Shown here piece by piece: positions 16,452-24,400 of a stretch of 64,000 bases of DNA. Under the pieces are notes generated by a model that was not told the DNA's origin, ran no database searches, and worked only from the letters and a program-made list of their open reading frames with translations. Made by a program: the position numbers and the translations under genes. Origin of the DNA: Leisingera sp. S132 (GTDB lineage: Bacteria > Pseudomonadota > Alphaproteobacteria > Rhodobacterales > Rhodobacteraceae); NCBI RefSeq assembly GCF_025144465.1, contig NZ_CP083553.1, positions 1,052,001 through 1,116,000 of the forward strand, given 5' to 3'. Every line of letters begins with the position of its first letter. The stretch's first letter is position 1.

Positions 16452-17804
16452 TCAGGCGGCAATCAGGCCTTGTTCGCTGAGCTCGGCATAAGCCGTATCA
16501 ACGGCGGATTTCATCCGTGCCAGCATGTCGTCCACTTCGGCTTTGGTGATGATAATCGGCGGGCACAGCGCCAGCGCGTTCCCCGCGACCGCCCGCAGGA
16601 TCAGGCCGTTCTCCTGGCAGGCCTTCTGCGCGGCGGCGCCTGCGGCCCCTTTGTCAAAGCTGGCACCGGTGGTCTTGTTCGACACCAGCTCCAGCGCCGC
16701 GATCAGCCCCTTGCCGCGCACCTCGCCGACCAGCGGATGATCGGTGAAAATCTCGCGCAGCTGCGCCTGCATATAGGCGCCCACGTCCGCAGCGTGCTCG
16801 AACAGGTTGTCGCGCTCATAGATCTCCAGCGTTTTCAGCGCCGCGGCACAGGCCGCCGGGTGGCCGGAATAGGTGTAGCCGTGACCAAAGACGCCGACCT
16901 CATTGGTCTGCGCAATCATCGCCTCATACATGTATCCCGGAATGACCGAGGCAGAGATCGGGAAATAGGCCGAGCTCAGCTGCTTGGCAAAGGTCATCAG
17001 GTCCGGCTTGATGCCCATGGTGGTGCAGCCGAAATCGGCGCCGGTGCGCCCGAAGCCGCAGATCACCTCATCGGCCCAGACCAGGATGCCATGCTTGCGC
17101 AGCAGCGCCTGCAGCTTCTCGTAGTAGCCCTCCGGCGGCACGATCACGCCGGACGCGCCGGTGATCGGCTCGACAATCATCGCTGCGATGGTGCCGGGGT
17201 CTTCCGCCAGGATCTGCTCTTCCAGATTATTGATGATCCGGTCGACAAACTGTTCCTCGGTCTCATTGCCCTGGCGGCCGGTGTAGTAATGCGGCGCGTC
17301 CGAGCGCAGGATTGAGAGCGCCTCCAGCGGCGCATCGAAATGCGCGAGATTCGCGGGCAGGGAGGTCAGCGAGCCCGCCGCAACCGTTACCCCGTGATAA
17401 CCGCGTTCGCGGGTGATGATCTTGCGCTTCTCCGGCTTGCCGATGGCGTTGAAGTAATAGCGCAGCATCTTGTAGTGGGTGTCATTGGCGTCCGAGCCGG
17501 AGTTGCCAAAGAAGATATAGGCGTCCTCCACCGGCACCATCGCCTTCAGTTTCTCGGCCAGCTCCATAATCGGCTTGTGGGTCTTGCCGCCAAAGGTGTG
17601 GGTGAACGGCAGTTTGTGCAGCTGCTCGGTGATGGCATCCATCACCTCGGTGTTGCTGTAGCCCAGCGAGGTGCACCACAGGCCCGCCAGCCCTTCGATG
17701 TATTTGTTACCGTCCGTGTCATAGACATAGATGCCTTCGCCGCGGTCCAGGCACAGCTGTTCGGTCGCGGTGAAATTGGTGGTGGGATAGATGACTGGGG
17801 CCAT
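16452..17804 (-). CDS. Class III omega-aminotransferase (PLP-dependent)
   Basis: A 450-residue class III pyridoxal-phosphate aminotransferase, which moves an amino group from an omega-amine or beta-amino acid to pyruvate or a similar acceptor. Landmarks are the FFGNSGSDANDTHYKML phosphate-binding region, RERGYHGVTVAAGSLT, the ADEVICGFGRTG cofactor aspartate region, and FAKQLSSAYFPISA with the Schiff-base lysine. GHGYTYSGHPAACAAAL completes the site. The preferred start is the second of two in-frame ATGs (17804), since AGGAG lies 7 bases before it and only 1 before the other. The exact substrate (beta-alanine, taurine, GABA or a diamine) cannot be decided. Confidence 0.9.
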   Translation of the reverse strand: MAPVIYPTTNFTATEQLCLDRGEGIYVYDTDGNKYIEGLAGLWCTSLGYSNTEVMDAITEQLHKLPFTHTFGGKTHKPIMELAEKLKAMVPVEDAYIFFGNSGSDANDTHYKMLRYYFNAIGKPEKRKIITRERGYHGVTVAAGSLTSLPANLAHFDAPLEALSILRSDAPHYYTGRQGNETEEQFVDRIINNLEEQILAEDPGTIAAMIVEPITGASGVIVPPEGYYEKLQALLRKHGILVWADEVICGFGRTGADFGCTTMGIKPDLMTFAKQLSSAYFPISASVIPGYMYEAMIAQTNEVGVFGHGYTYSGHPAACAAALKTLEIYERDNLFEHAADVGAYMQAQLREIFTDHPLVGEVRGKGLIAALELVSNKTTGASFDKGAAGAAAQKACQENGLILRAVAGNALALCPPIIITKAEVDDMLARMKSAVDTAYAELSEQGLIAA

Positions 17805-17918
17805 GGCCATACTCCTGCGATGATCTGCCCGTGAGCATTGTTTGGCAGTAGCATTGGCCTGTTTTTCAGCCCGCGTCAAAGGAATTTGATCAAATTTCAC
17901 GGGGGCGTTTGAAAAAGC

Positions 17919-17946
17919 GAAAGGCCGCCCCGGAGGGCGGCCTTTT
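17919..17946 (-). terminator. Terminator of tRNA-Gly copy 1
   Basis: GGCCGCCC and GGGCGGCC form a hairpin directly 3' of the tRNA on the minus strand, with a following TTTCGC. The same motif occurs at the other two tRNA-Gly copies. Confidence 0.7.
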
Positions 17947-17956
17947 CGTTTCCCGA

Positions 17957-18031
17957 TGGAGCGGGCGATGAGATTCGAACTCACGACCCTTACCTTGGCA
18001 AGGTAATGCTCTACCCCTGAGCTACGCCCGC
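17957..18031 (-). tRNA. tRNA-Gly (anticodon GCC), copy 1
   Basis: On the minus strand the gene starts GCGGGCGTAGCTCAGGGGTAG, has the anticodon loop TTGCCAA (anticodon GCC), T arm GTGAG-TTCGAAT-CTCAT and ends CGCCCGC-TCCA with an encoded CCA. It is 75 bases long. Two further copies with the same sequence lie at 18175 and 20794. Confidence 0.96.
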
Positions 18032-18137
18032 GCTGCCATCCGGTGACGCGGTGAATAGGAAATCCGCGCGCAACCCGCAAGCGGAAAATGACAGTTCAGT
18101 GAAGAAAATGCCGCCTGTGCCGCAGTGAAGAAAAGCG

Positions 18138-18160
18138 AAAGGCCGCCCAAAGGACGGCCT
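18138..18160 (-). terminator. Terminator of tRNA-Gly copy 2
   Basis: GGCCGCCC-AAA-GGACGGCC forms the same kind of hairpin as at copies 1 and 3, with one mismatched pair. On the minus strand it is followed by TTTCGCTTTTC. Confidence 0.65.
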
Positions 18161-18174
18161 GTTCCGCTTTCGAA

Positions 18175-18249
18175 TGGAGCGGGCGATGAGATTCGAACTC
18201 ACGACCCTTACCTTGGCAAGGTAATGCTCTACCCCTGAGCTACGCCCGC
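18175..18249 (-). tRNA. tRNA-Gly (anticodon GCC), copy 2
   Basis: The gene sequence is identical to copy 1 over its 75 bases, including the encoded CCA. It marks the left edge of the restriction-modification island: its promoter-side flank (GTGAGCGGTG ... GCAAGAGGAAATT) reappears beside copy 3. Confidence 0.96.
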
Positions 18250-18338
18250 GCTGCCATCCGGTGAGCGGTGTTTAGGGTTTTCCCAAACGGGCCGCAAGAG
18301 GAAATTTTAGGAACCTCGCAAGTATCTGTGGATAAGCA

Positions 18339-18752
18339 TTATTCTGCCGTTTTTAGGAAGTCTGCGAGGCGGTCTTTCAGGGCGGCAGGATCCTTGGTCT
18401 CGCATTCCCAGATGGTCAGAACCTGCCAGCCCGCCGCCTGCAGGGCGGCCTGTTGTTCCGCGTCGCGCTCCGCATTCCGGTGCAGCTTCGGTTCCCAGTA
18501 GTCGCGGCGGCTGGCCGGGATGCGCCCGTCGCGGCAGTCATGCAAGTGCCAGAAGCAGCCATGCACAAAGATCACCTTGCGGCGCGGCCCGAACACCAGG
18601 TCGGGCTTGCCCGGCAGGTCCTTGCGGTGCAGCCGGTAGCGGAAGCCCATCCCATGCACCATCCGCCGCACCAGCAGTTCCGGCTTGGTGTGCTTGGCGC
18701 GGATCTTGGCCATATTGGCGCTGCGCCGCTCTGGTGTCAGCTTGTCGGCCAC
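18339..18752 (-). CDS. vsr: Very short patch repair (Vsr) T:G mismatch endonuclease
   Basis: A 137-residue Vsr protein. It nicks next to T:G mismatches left by deamination of 5-methylcytosine, protecting methylated sites from C-to-T loss. Even the residue numbering of E. coli Vsr is kept: Asp51 (GKPDLVF), His64 and His69 (FVHGCFWHL), and zinc ligands Cys66, His71, Cys73 and Cys117. The start is GTG at 18752 and overlaps the end of the endonuclease gene by 16 bases, so it is translationally coupled to it. It is the last gene of a methyltransferase-endonuclease-Vsr operon, and its natural target should be the recognition site of that methyltransferase. Confidence 0.95.
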   Translation of the reverse strand: MADKLTPERRSANMAKIRAKHTKPELLVRRMVHGMGFRYRLHRKDLPGKPDLVFGPRRKVIFVHGCFWHLHDCRDGRIPASRRDYWEPKLHRNAERDAEQQAALQAAGWQVLTIWECETKDPAALKDRLADFLKTAE

Positions 18753-19639
18753 GCGATGGGATGCCCTGATTGTCCGGCCATGCGGGCATGGTACTCCGTT
18801 TCAATCCGGCAGGAAATGAACTCGCTTGCGGCGCATGGCAGCAGCTCCAGCGCCTTGATCAGCTGGGCATCCTTGCGCCCTTCCAGCACCACGATTTGCT
18901 CACGCCCCAGAATGTCGCGGGTGCCATGGCCGCCGTCAGCGCGGATGCGGCGCATGAAATCCTTCTGCTGCGCCACCGCCTCTACCGCGGCGCGGGGAAT
19001 CGGGCGGCGCTGCATCAGCCGGAACAGAGTGGCCATGCGGGCGTTGCCTGTGCCGCAGCCGAATATCTCCTCGACTGCATCCGCATCCGCAGTGCGCCAG
19101 AAGTTGGCCGGGTAGGGGTGGTCCTTCAGCAGCCACTGGATGTGTTTGAAACCTTCGGCAGAGATGCTGCGCTTGGCATCCTTGTTCTGCCCCGCGGTCA
19201 GATACTCGGGCCGGGCCACGATCAGCCCCAGGTAGCAGCGCGCCCGCGCCTCATCCGCGGCCACCAGCAGGCAGGCGCTGCCCACCGCTTCGGTCGGGAT
19301 CATCCAGTTGCTGCCCATGGTGTGCTTGATGTCGACATCATGGCCCAGGATCACGGTGTCCAGCCGTCCCTTCCGCAGGCCCAGCAGGGCCCGCAGTTCA
19401 ATCTCCACCCGTGTCCCGATATAGGTCTTCTCGGTCTTTTCCAGCTCTTCGTATGACCGCCGCCCGGTCTTGGGTGTCATGATCACATCGTCTATGCAGT
19501 CGCGCAGCATGAAGGCCACGTCATGCTCCAGCGCCAGCAGCCCGCCGGCGCGCTGGGTGATCTCCATCTCAAGGTGGATAAGGACGTTGAAATCCTGGTG
19601 GCCGAAACCGATCAAGCTGTCGGGAATGTTCTGTTTCAA
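18737..19639 (-). CDS. NaeI-type type II restriction endonuclease
   Basis: A protein of about 300 residues resembling NaeI over its catalytic region. After an N-terminal segment comes TYIGTRVEIELRALLGL, then GRLDTVILGHDVDIKHTMG and NWMIPTEAVGSACLL. The acidic cluster fits the PD-(D/E)xK site of NaeI: two aspartates nine residues apart, the second in D-x-K (Asp96, Asp105 and Lys107 counted from the TTG at 19645), with a glutamate about 15 residues earlier. NaeI cuts GCCGGC and needs a second effector site; the C-terminal part here could hold that domain. There is no ATG. A perfect AGGAGGT lies 6 bases before a TTG at 19639, which I take as the start. It lies downstream of the methyltransferase gene. 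Confidence 0.85.
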   Translation of the reverse strand: MKQNIPDSLIGFGHQDFNVLIHLEMEITQRAGGLLALEHDVAFMLRDCIDDVIMTPKTGRRSYEELEKTEKTYIGTRVEIELRALLGLRKGRLDTVILGHDVDIKHTMGSNWMIPTEAVGSACLLVAADEARARCYLGLIVARPEYLTAGQNKDAKRSISAEGFKHIQWLLKDHPYPANFWRTADADAVEEIFGCGTGNARMATLFRLMQRRPIPRAAVEAVAQQKDFMRRIRADGGHGTRDILGREQIVVLEGRKDAQLIKALELLPCAASEFISCRIETEYHARMAGQSGHPIAWPTS

Positions 19640-19690
19640 GTGCAAACCTCCTGCCCGGCGGTTTGCGGGACGGCCGGAGCAGCGGTGGGG

Positions 19691-20650
19691 CTAGGCTCGC
19701 ACGGCATGCAGCTTCGGCTTGGCAATCGCCGCCTTCAACTCACGTGCCACGGCCTCTGCCACTGGCGGCGGGAAGGCGTTCCCGACCTGCCGGTAGGCAT
19801 TGGTCTTGGCGCCGGTGAAGTGCCAGGCATCCGGGAAGCCCTGAATGCGCGCGACCATCCGCACCGTCAGGCGCGGCATGTCGTTGTGGAAGGGATCTGG
19901 CGCCTCATTTGCAATGGTGCGCCCCTCAACCCCCAGCGCCGCCCAGGCGCGCCGCGCCCGGGTCGGGCCCAAATCAGGCCCGCCGTGCTTCTTGGAGCCG
20001 CCAACAATCGTTGGCGCGATCTCATCTGCCTTGGCAGCCCAGTCATCGGCCCCGCGCCAGCCGCGCTCCTTCATCAGGTCGATCAGGGTCGCGCCCACGG
20101 TCGGCGGATTGTGCGGCAGCGGCTCGGGCCAGTTGAACTGGCCTGCAAATTCGCGGCGCAGGGCAACAATCGCCACCCGCGGCCGCAGCTGCGGCACACC
20201 GAAGTCGGAAGCATTCAGCAGCCGCCAATCGGTTTCATAGCCCAGCTTCGAAAGCTGTTTCTTCAGCTTCTCGCGGTAGTCATGAAACACCGCATCCAGA
20301 AAGCCGCGCACGTTTTCGATCATCACCGCGCGAGGCCGGGTCGAATCTACAATCTCGATTGCATCATCGAACAGGTTGCGCTCGTCCTTCTCGCCCAGCT
20401 GCTTGCCCGCGACTGAAAACGGCGGGCAGGGCAGGCCGCCGGCCAGGAGGTCGATGCCTTTGTAGTCGCCCGCGACGTCCTTGAACTTGCGCACGTCTTC
20501 TTCCAGCACGTTCCACGCGGGGCGGTTGTGGCGCAGGGTGGCGCAGCAGTGCTTATCGATCTCAACCAGCGCCGTGTGGTCAAAGCCCGCCGCCTCGAGA
20601 CCGAGGGCCTGGCCGCCCGCACCTGCGCATAGTTCTACCGATGTCAGCAT
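19691..20650 (-). CDS. DNA (cytosine-5-)-methyltransferase
   Basis: A C5 cytosine methyltransferase of 319 residues, the protective partner of the restriction enzyme that follows it. The ordered motifs are present: I (SVELCAGAGGQALGLE, SAM binding), IV (GGLPCPPFSVAG with catalytic Cys75), VI (MIENVRG), VIII (QLRPRVAIVALRR), then a target-recognition region of about 100 residues, and IX/X (ARIQGFPD, QVGNAFPPPVAEA). The ATG at 20650 starts directly at motif I. Its target is inferred to be the site of the NaeI-like enzyme, perhaps GCCGGC, but this cannot be read from the sequence. It is the first gene of the operon, so protection is made before restriction. Confidence 0.95.
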   Translation of the reverse strand: MLTSVELCAGAGGQALGLEAAGFDHTALVEIDKHCCATLRHNRPAWNVLEEDVRKFKDVAGDYKGIDLLAGGLPCPPFSVAGKQLGEKDERNLFDDAIEIVDSTRPRAVMIENVRGFLDAVFHDYREKLKKQLSKLGYETDWRLLNASDFGVPQLRPRVAIVALRREFAGQFNWPEPLPHNPPTVGATLIDLMKERGWRGADDWAAKADEIAPTIVGGSKKHGGPDLGPTRARRAWAALGVEGRTIANEAPDPFHNDMPRLTVRMVARIQGFPDAWHFTGAKTNAYRQVGNAFPPPVAEAVARELKAAIAKPKLHAVRA

Positions 20651-20757
20651 TCTGCTCTGCCTGTCCGTTCGCGTTCTTGCTCTGTTCCTATGCGGTAAAG
20701 CGATTCCGCACAAGGTCTTCTGCACCCGGCCAGACTATGCGGAAATGCTGAAAAGCG

Positions 20758-20780
20758 AAAGGCCGCCCCGAGGGCGGCCT
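20758..20780 (-). terminator. Terminator of tRNA-Gly copy 3
   Basis: GGCCGCCC-CGA-GGGCGGCC forms a hairpin 3' of tRNA-Gly copy 3 on the minus strand, followed by TTTCGCTTTTC. It is nearly identical to the element beside copy 1. Confidence 0.7.
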
Positions 20781-20793
20781 GTCCGTTTCCCGA

Positions 20794-20868
20794 TGGAGCG
20801 GGCGATGAGATTCGAACTCACGACCCTTACCTTGGCAAGGTAATGCTCTACCCCTGAGCTACGCCCGC
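20794..20868 (-). tRNA. tRNA-Gly (anticodon GCC), copy 3
   Basis: This copy is identical to the other two over 75 bases. It marks the right edge of the restriction-modification island. The repeat continues on both sides: GAAAAGCGAAAGGCCGCCC on the left, and GCTGCCATCCGGTGAGCGGTG with GCAAGAGGAAATT on the right. Confidence 0.96.
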
Positions 20869-21023
20869 GCTGCCATCCGGTGAGCGGTGAAATAGGGGCT
20901 TGGGGGCAAGGCTGCAAGAGGAAATTCGGCAGCAAGAGAAAAAAACCGCACTGGCAGCGACGGAACGCCAAAGGACGCGCGTTTGATTGGCAGCGAAGAA
21001 GGTTTTCAGGGGAGATTGAGCCC

Positions 21024-21209
21024 ATGCCGTGCAAGGATTACCTGCGGATCGCCAGCTTGGGGGGGGCGATAGCCCTGGGGCTTCTGGTGCACAGTGATCA
21101 TCACCTCAGCACACCTCAGGCGGACAGCTGGGCCGGGCAGCTCGAGGCAATCAAGCCAGTGCAGGTTGAAACCGTGACCCTGCCGGCTCCAGCCGCCGTC
21201 AAGGCGTGA
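21024..21209 (+). CDS. Small hypothetical protein with one membrane helix or signal peptide
   Basis: A possible 61-residue protein, MPCKDYLRIASLGGAIALGL..., with one hydrophobic segment near the N terminus and a polar, proline-rich tail (VETVTLPAPAAVKA). I do not recognise it. Support comes from an AGGGGAG ribosome site 9 bases before the ATG and from coding-like codon choice. It stands alone between the tRNA-Gly copy 3 flank and a palindrome cluster. It could be a spurious frame. Confidence 0.45.
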   Translation: MPCKDYLRIASLGGAIALGLLVHSDHHLSTPQADSWAGQLEAIKPVQVETVTLPAPAAVKA

Positions 21210-21221
21210 CAGCGGCGCAAA

Positions 21222-21346
21222 CCGTTTCCCGGCGCGGGAAACGGCCAAAAATCCTGCGAGGATTTTCGGCGTCAGGCAGAGCCGGGCGGCGCCGGTTTTC
21301 CGCGCCGGAAAACGGGCCGGAATTCGTGCCGGATTCTGCTGCCTGA
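21222..21346. repeat. Cluster of nested palindromes
   Basis: Several inverted repeats follow one another: CCGTTTCCC/GGGAAACGG (21222-21244), AAAATCCT/AGGATTTT (21248-21266), and CCGGTTTTCCG/CGGAAAACGGG (21292-21315, one mismatch). All but the first are enclosed by an outer CAGGCAG/CTGCCTG pair. No coding frame fits. The region looks like an intergenic repeat unit able to fold into a branched structure. Confidence 0.55.
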
Positions 21347-21353
21347 GATAAGG

Positions 21354-21390
21354 AAAAAAGGCGCCCCGCCATCTGGCGGGACGCCTTTCA
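21354..21390 (-). terminator. Rho-independent terminator of pyc
   Basis: AAAGGCG-CCCCGCC and GGCGGGA-CGCCTTT form a long stem over ATCT. On the minus strand it is followed by TTTTTTCC. It begins about 20 bases after the pyc stop. Confidence 0.85.
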
Positions 21391-21409
21391 TTGAGTTCAG
21401 TCTTGCAGC

Positions 21410-24400
21410 TTACTCCAGCTCGACCAGCAAGTCCTTGGCGTCGATCTGGCCGCCGGCCTGAACGTGCACGGCCTTGACCACCGCGTCGCGCTCGGCATGG
21501 ATGCCGGTTTCCATCTTCATCGCTTCGATGGTCAGCAGCATGTCGCCTTCATGCACCTGCTGGCCCACCTGCACCGCGACCGAGGCCACAACACCCGGCA
21601 TCGGCGCGCCGACATGGTTGGGATTGCCGACTTCCGCCTTGGCGCGGGCTTCGGTCGAGGCTTTCACCAGACGGTTCGGCACCCGGATCACGCGGGGCTG
21701 ACCGTTCAGCTCGAAGAAGACCTTCACTTCGCCCTTCTCGTCGGTCTCGGAAATCGCCTGCAGGCGGATCTCCAGGGTCTTGCCCGGATCGATCTCGGCG
21801 GTGATCTCCTCACCCGGCTCCATGCCATAGAAGAAGGTCTTGGTCGGCAGGGTGCGCACCGGGCCGTACTGGCGGTGGCGGCCCATGTAGTCGAGGAACA
21901 CCTTGGGGTACATCAGGTAGCCGTTCAGATCCTCGTCATCGACGCTGAAGCCTTCCAGCTGCTGGGACAGATCCGCACGGACCGCTTCCAGGTCCACCGG
22001 CTCCAAATGCGCGCCGGGACGCTCGGTGTTGGGCGCTTCACCCTTCAGCACCTTGGTGACGATGCCCTCCGGGAAGCCGCCCGGGGGCTGGCCCAGGTTG
22101 CCGCGCATCATGTCGACGACCGAGTCGGGGAAGGCCACATCGGTCTTCGGATCCTCGACCTCATCGCGGGTCAGCCCCTGGGAGACCATCATCAGCGCCA
22201 TGTCGCCAACCACCTTGGACGACGGAGTCACCTTCACGATATCGCCGAACATCTGGTTCACGTCGGCATAGGTCTGCGCCACGTCGGCCCATTTCTCTTC
22301 CAGCCCCAGGCTGCGCGCCTGCGCCTTCAGGTTGGTGAACTGGCCGCCCGGCATCTCATGCAGGTAGACCTCGGAGGCCGGGGCCTGCAGGCCCGACTCA
22401 AACGCTGCATACTGCGCCCGCACCTGCTCCCAGTAACCGGAGATCTCGCGCACCTTGGAGATATCGATGCCGGTGTCGCGGTCGGTGTTGCGCAGCGCCT
22501 CGACGATGGAACCCAGGCAGGGCTGCGAGGTGCCGCCACTGAAAGCGTCCATCGCCGCATCCACCGCATCCACGCCGGCATCCGCTGCCGCCAGGATGGT
22601 GGCACCGGCTACGCCGGACGTGTCATGGGTGTGGAAGTGGACGGGCAGGCCGACCTCTTCCTTCAGAGCCTTGACCAGCTGTCGGGCAGCAGCAGGCTTC
22701 AACAGGCCTGCCATGTCCTTCAGGCCCAGGATGTGGGCGCCGGCCGCTTCCAGCTCTTTCGCCATGCCGACATAGTACTTGAGGTCGTACTTAGCGCGGC
22801 TCGGGTCCAGGATATCGCCGGTGTAGCAGATGGTGCCTTCGCAGACCTTGCCGCTTTCAACCACCGCGTCCATGGCAACGCGCATGTTTTCGACCCAGTT
22901 CAGCGAGTCGAAGACGCGGAACACGTCAACACCGGTGGTCGCTGCCTGGCGCACGAACTCCTGCACCACATTGTCCGGATAGTTGGTGTAGCCGACGCCG
23001 TTGGAGGCGCGCAGCAGCATTTGGGTCATCAGGTTCGGCATCCGCTCGCGCAGGTCGCGCAGGCGCTGCCAGGGGCATTCCTGCAAGAAGCGGTAGGCCA
23101 CGTCAAAGGTCGCACCGCCCCAGCATTCAACCGAGAACAGCTGGTTGAGGTGCTGCGCATAGGCCGGCGCCACCTTGATCATGTCGAGCGAGCGCATCCG
23201 GGTCGCCAGCAGCGACTGGTGGCCGTCGCGCATTGTGGTGTCGGTCAGCAAGAGCTGGCGCTGCGCCTTCATCCAGTCGGCGACAGCTTGCGCGCCCTTC
23301 TGCTCCAGCAGGTTGCGGGTGCCATAGGGCAGGTTGCCCACGTCCGCCTTCGGTGCGCGCGGCTCCTTCAGGTCGGCGGCGGGGGCCGCCCGGCCTTCGG
23401 TCTCCGGGTGGCCGTTCACGGTGATGTCCGCGATATAGGTCAGCACCTTGGTGCCGCGGTCGCGGCGCTTCTTGAACTGGAACAGGTCCGGGGTCTCGTC
23501 GATGAACTTGGTGGTGTATTCATTCGACAGGAAGGTCGGGTGCTTCAGCAGGTTTTCGACAAAGGCGATGTTGGTGGAAACACCACGCACCCGGAATTCG
23601 CGCAGCGCGCGGTCCATGCGGGCAATCGCCTTTTCCGGCGTCGGCGCCCAGGCGGTCACCTTGGTCAAGAGCGAGTCGTAATAGCGGGTGATCACACCGC
23701 CCGCGTATGCGGTGCCGCCGTCCAGGCGGATGCCCATGCCGGTGGCGGAACGGTAGGCGGTGATGCGGCCGTAGTCCGGGATGAAGTTGTTCAGCGGATC
23801 CTCGGTGGTCACGCGGGTCTGCAGCGCATGGCCATTGAGGCGGATGTCGCCCTGGCTGGATTTGCCGGTCGCCTCGGCAATGGTCTTGCCCTCGGCGATC
23901 AGGATCTGCGCCTGAACGATGTCGATGCCGGTGACCTCTTCGGTCACGGTATGCTCCACCTGCACCCGCGGGTTCACTTCGATGAAGTAGAACTTGCCGT
24001 CGTTCATATCCATCAGGAACTCGACGGTGCCCGCGCATTCATAGTTCACGTGCTGGCAGATCTTGCGGCCCAGGTCGCACAGCTCGGCGCGCTGTTCTTC
24101 GCTCAGGTACGGGGCAGGGGCGCGCTCAACCACTTTCTGGTTGCGGCGCTGAACCGAGCAGTCCCGCTCATACAGGTGGTAGATCTCACCGTGCTTGTCG
24201 CCCAGGATCTGAACCTCGACGTGGCGGGCGCGGGTGATCATCTTCTCCAGATAACCCTCGCCGTTGCCGAATGCGGCTTCCGCCTCGCGGCGGCCTTCCA
24301 GCACTTTCTCTTCCAGCTCCTTCTCGGCGTGGATCGGACGCATGCCGCGGCCGCCGCCACCCCAGGAGGCTTTCAGCATCAGGGGATAGCCGACCTCAGC

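Noticed and set aside
18175-20868. Restriction-modification island considered as an integrase-driven element at a tRNA attachment site
   Set aside because: No integrase, recombinase or transposase gene lies between the tRNA copies, and the repeats extend beyond the tRNA 3' end to its promoter side, which fits duplication or homologous recombination better.
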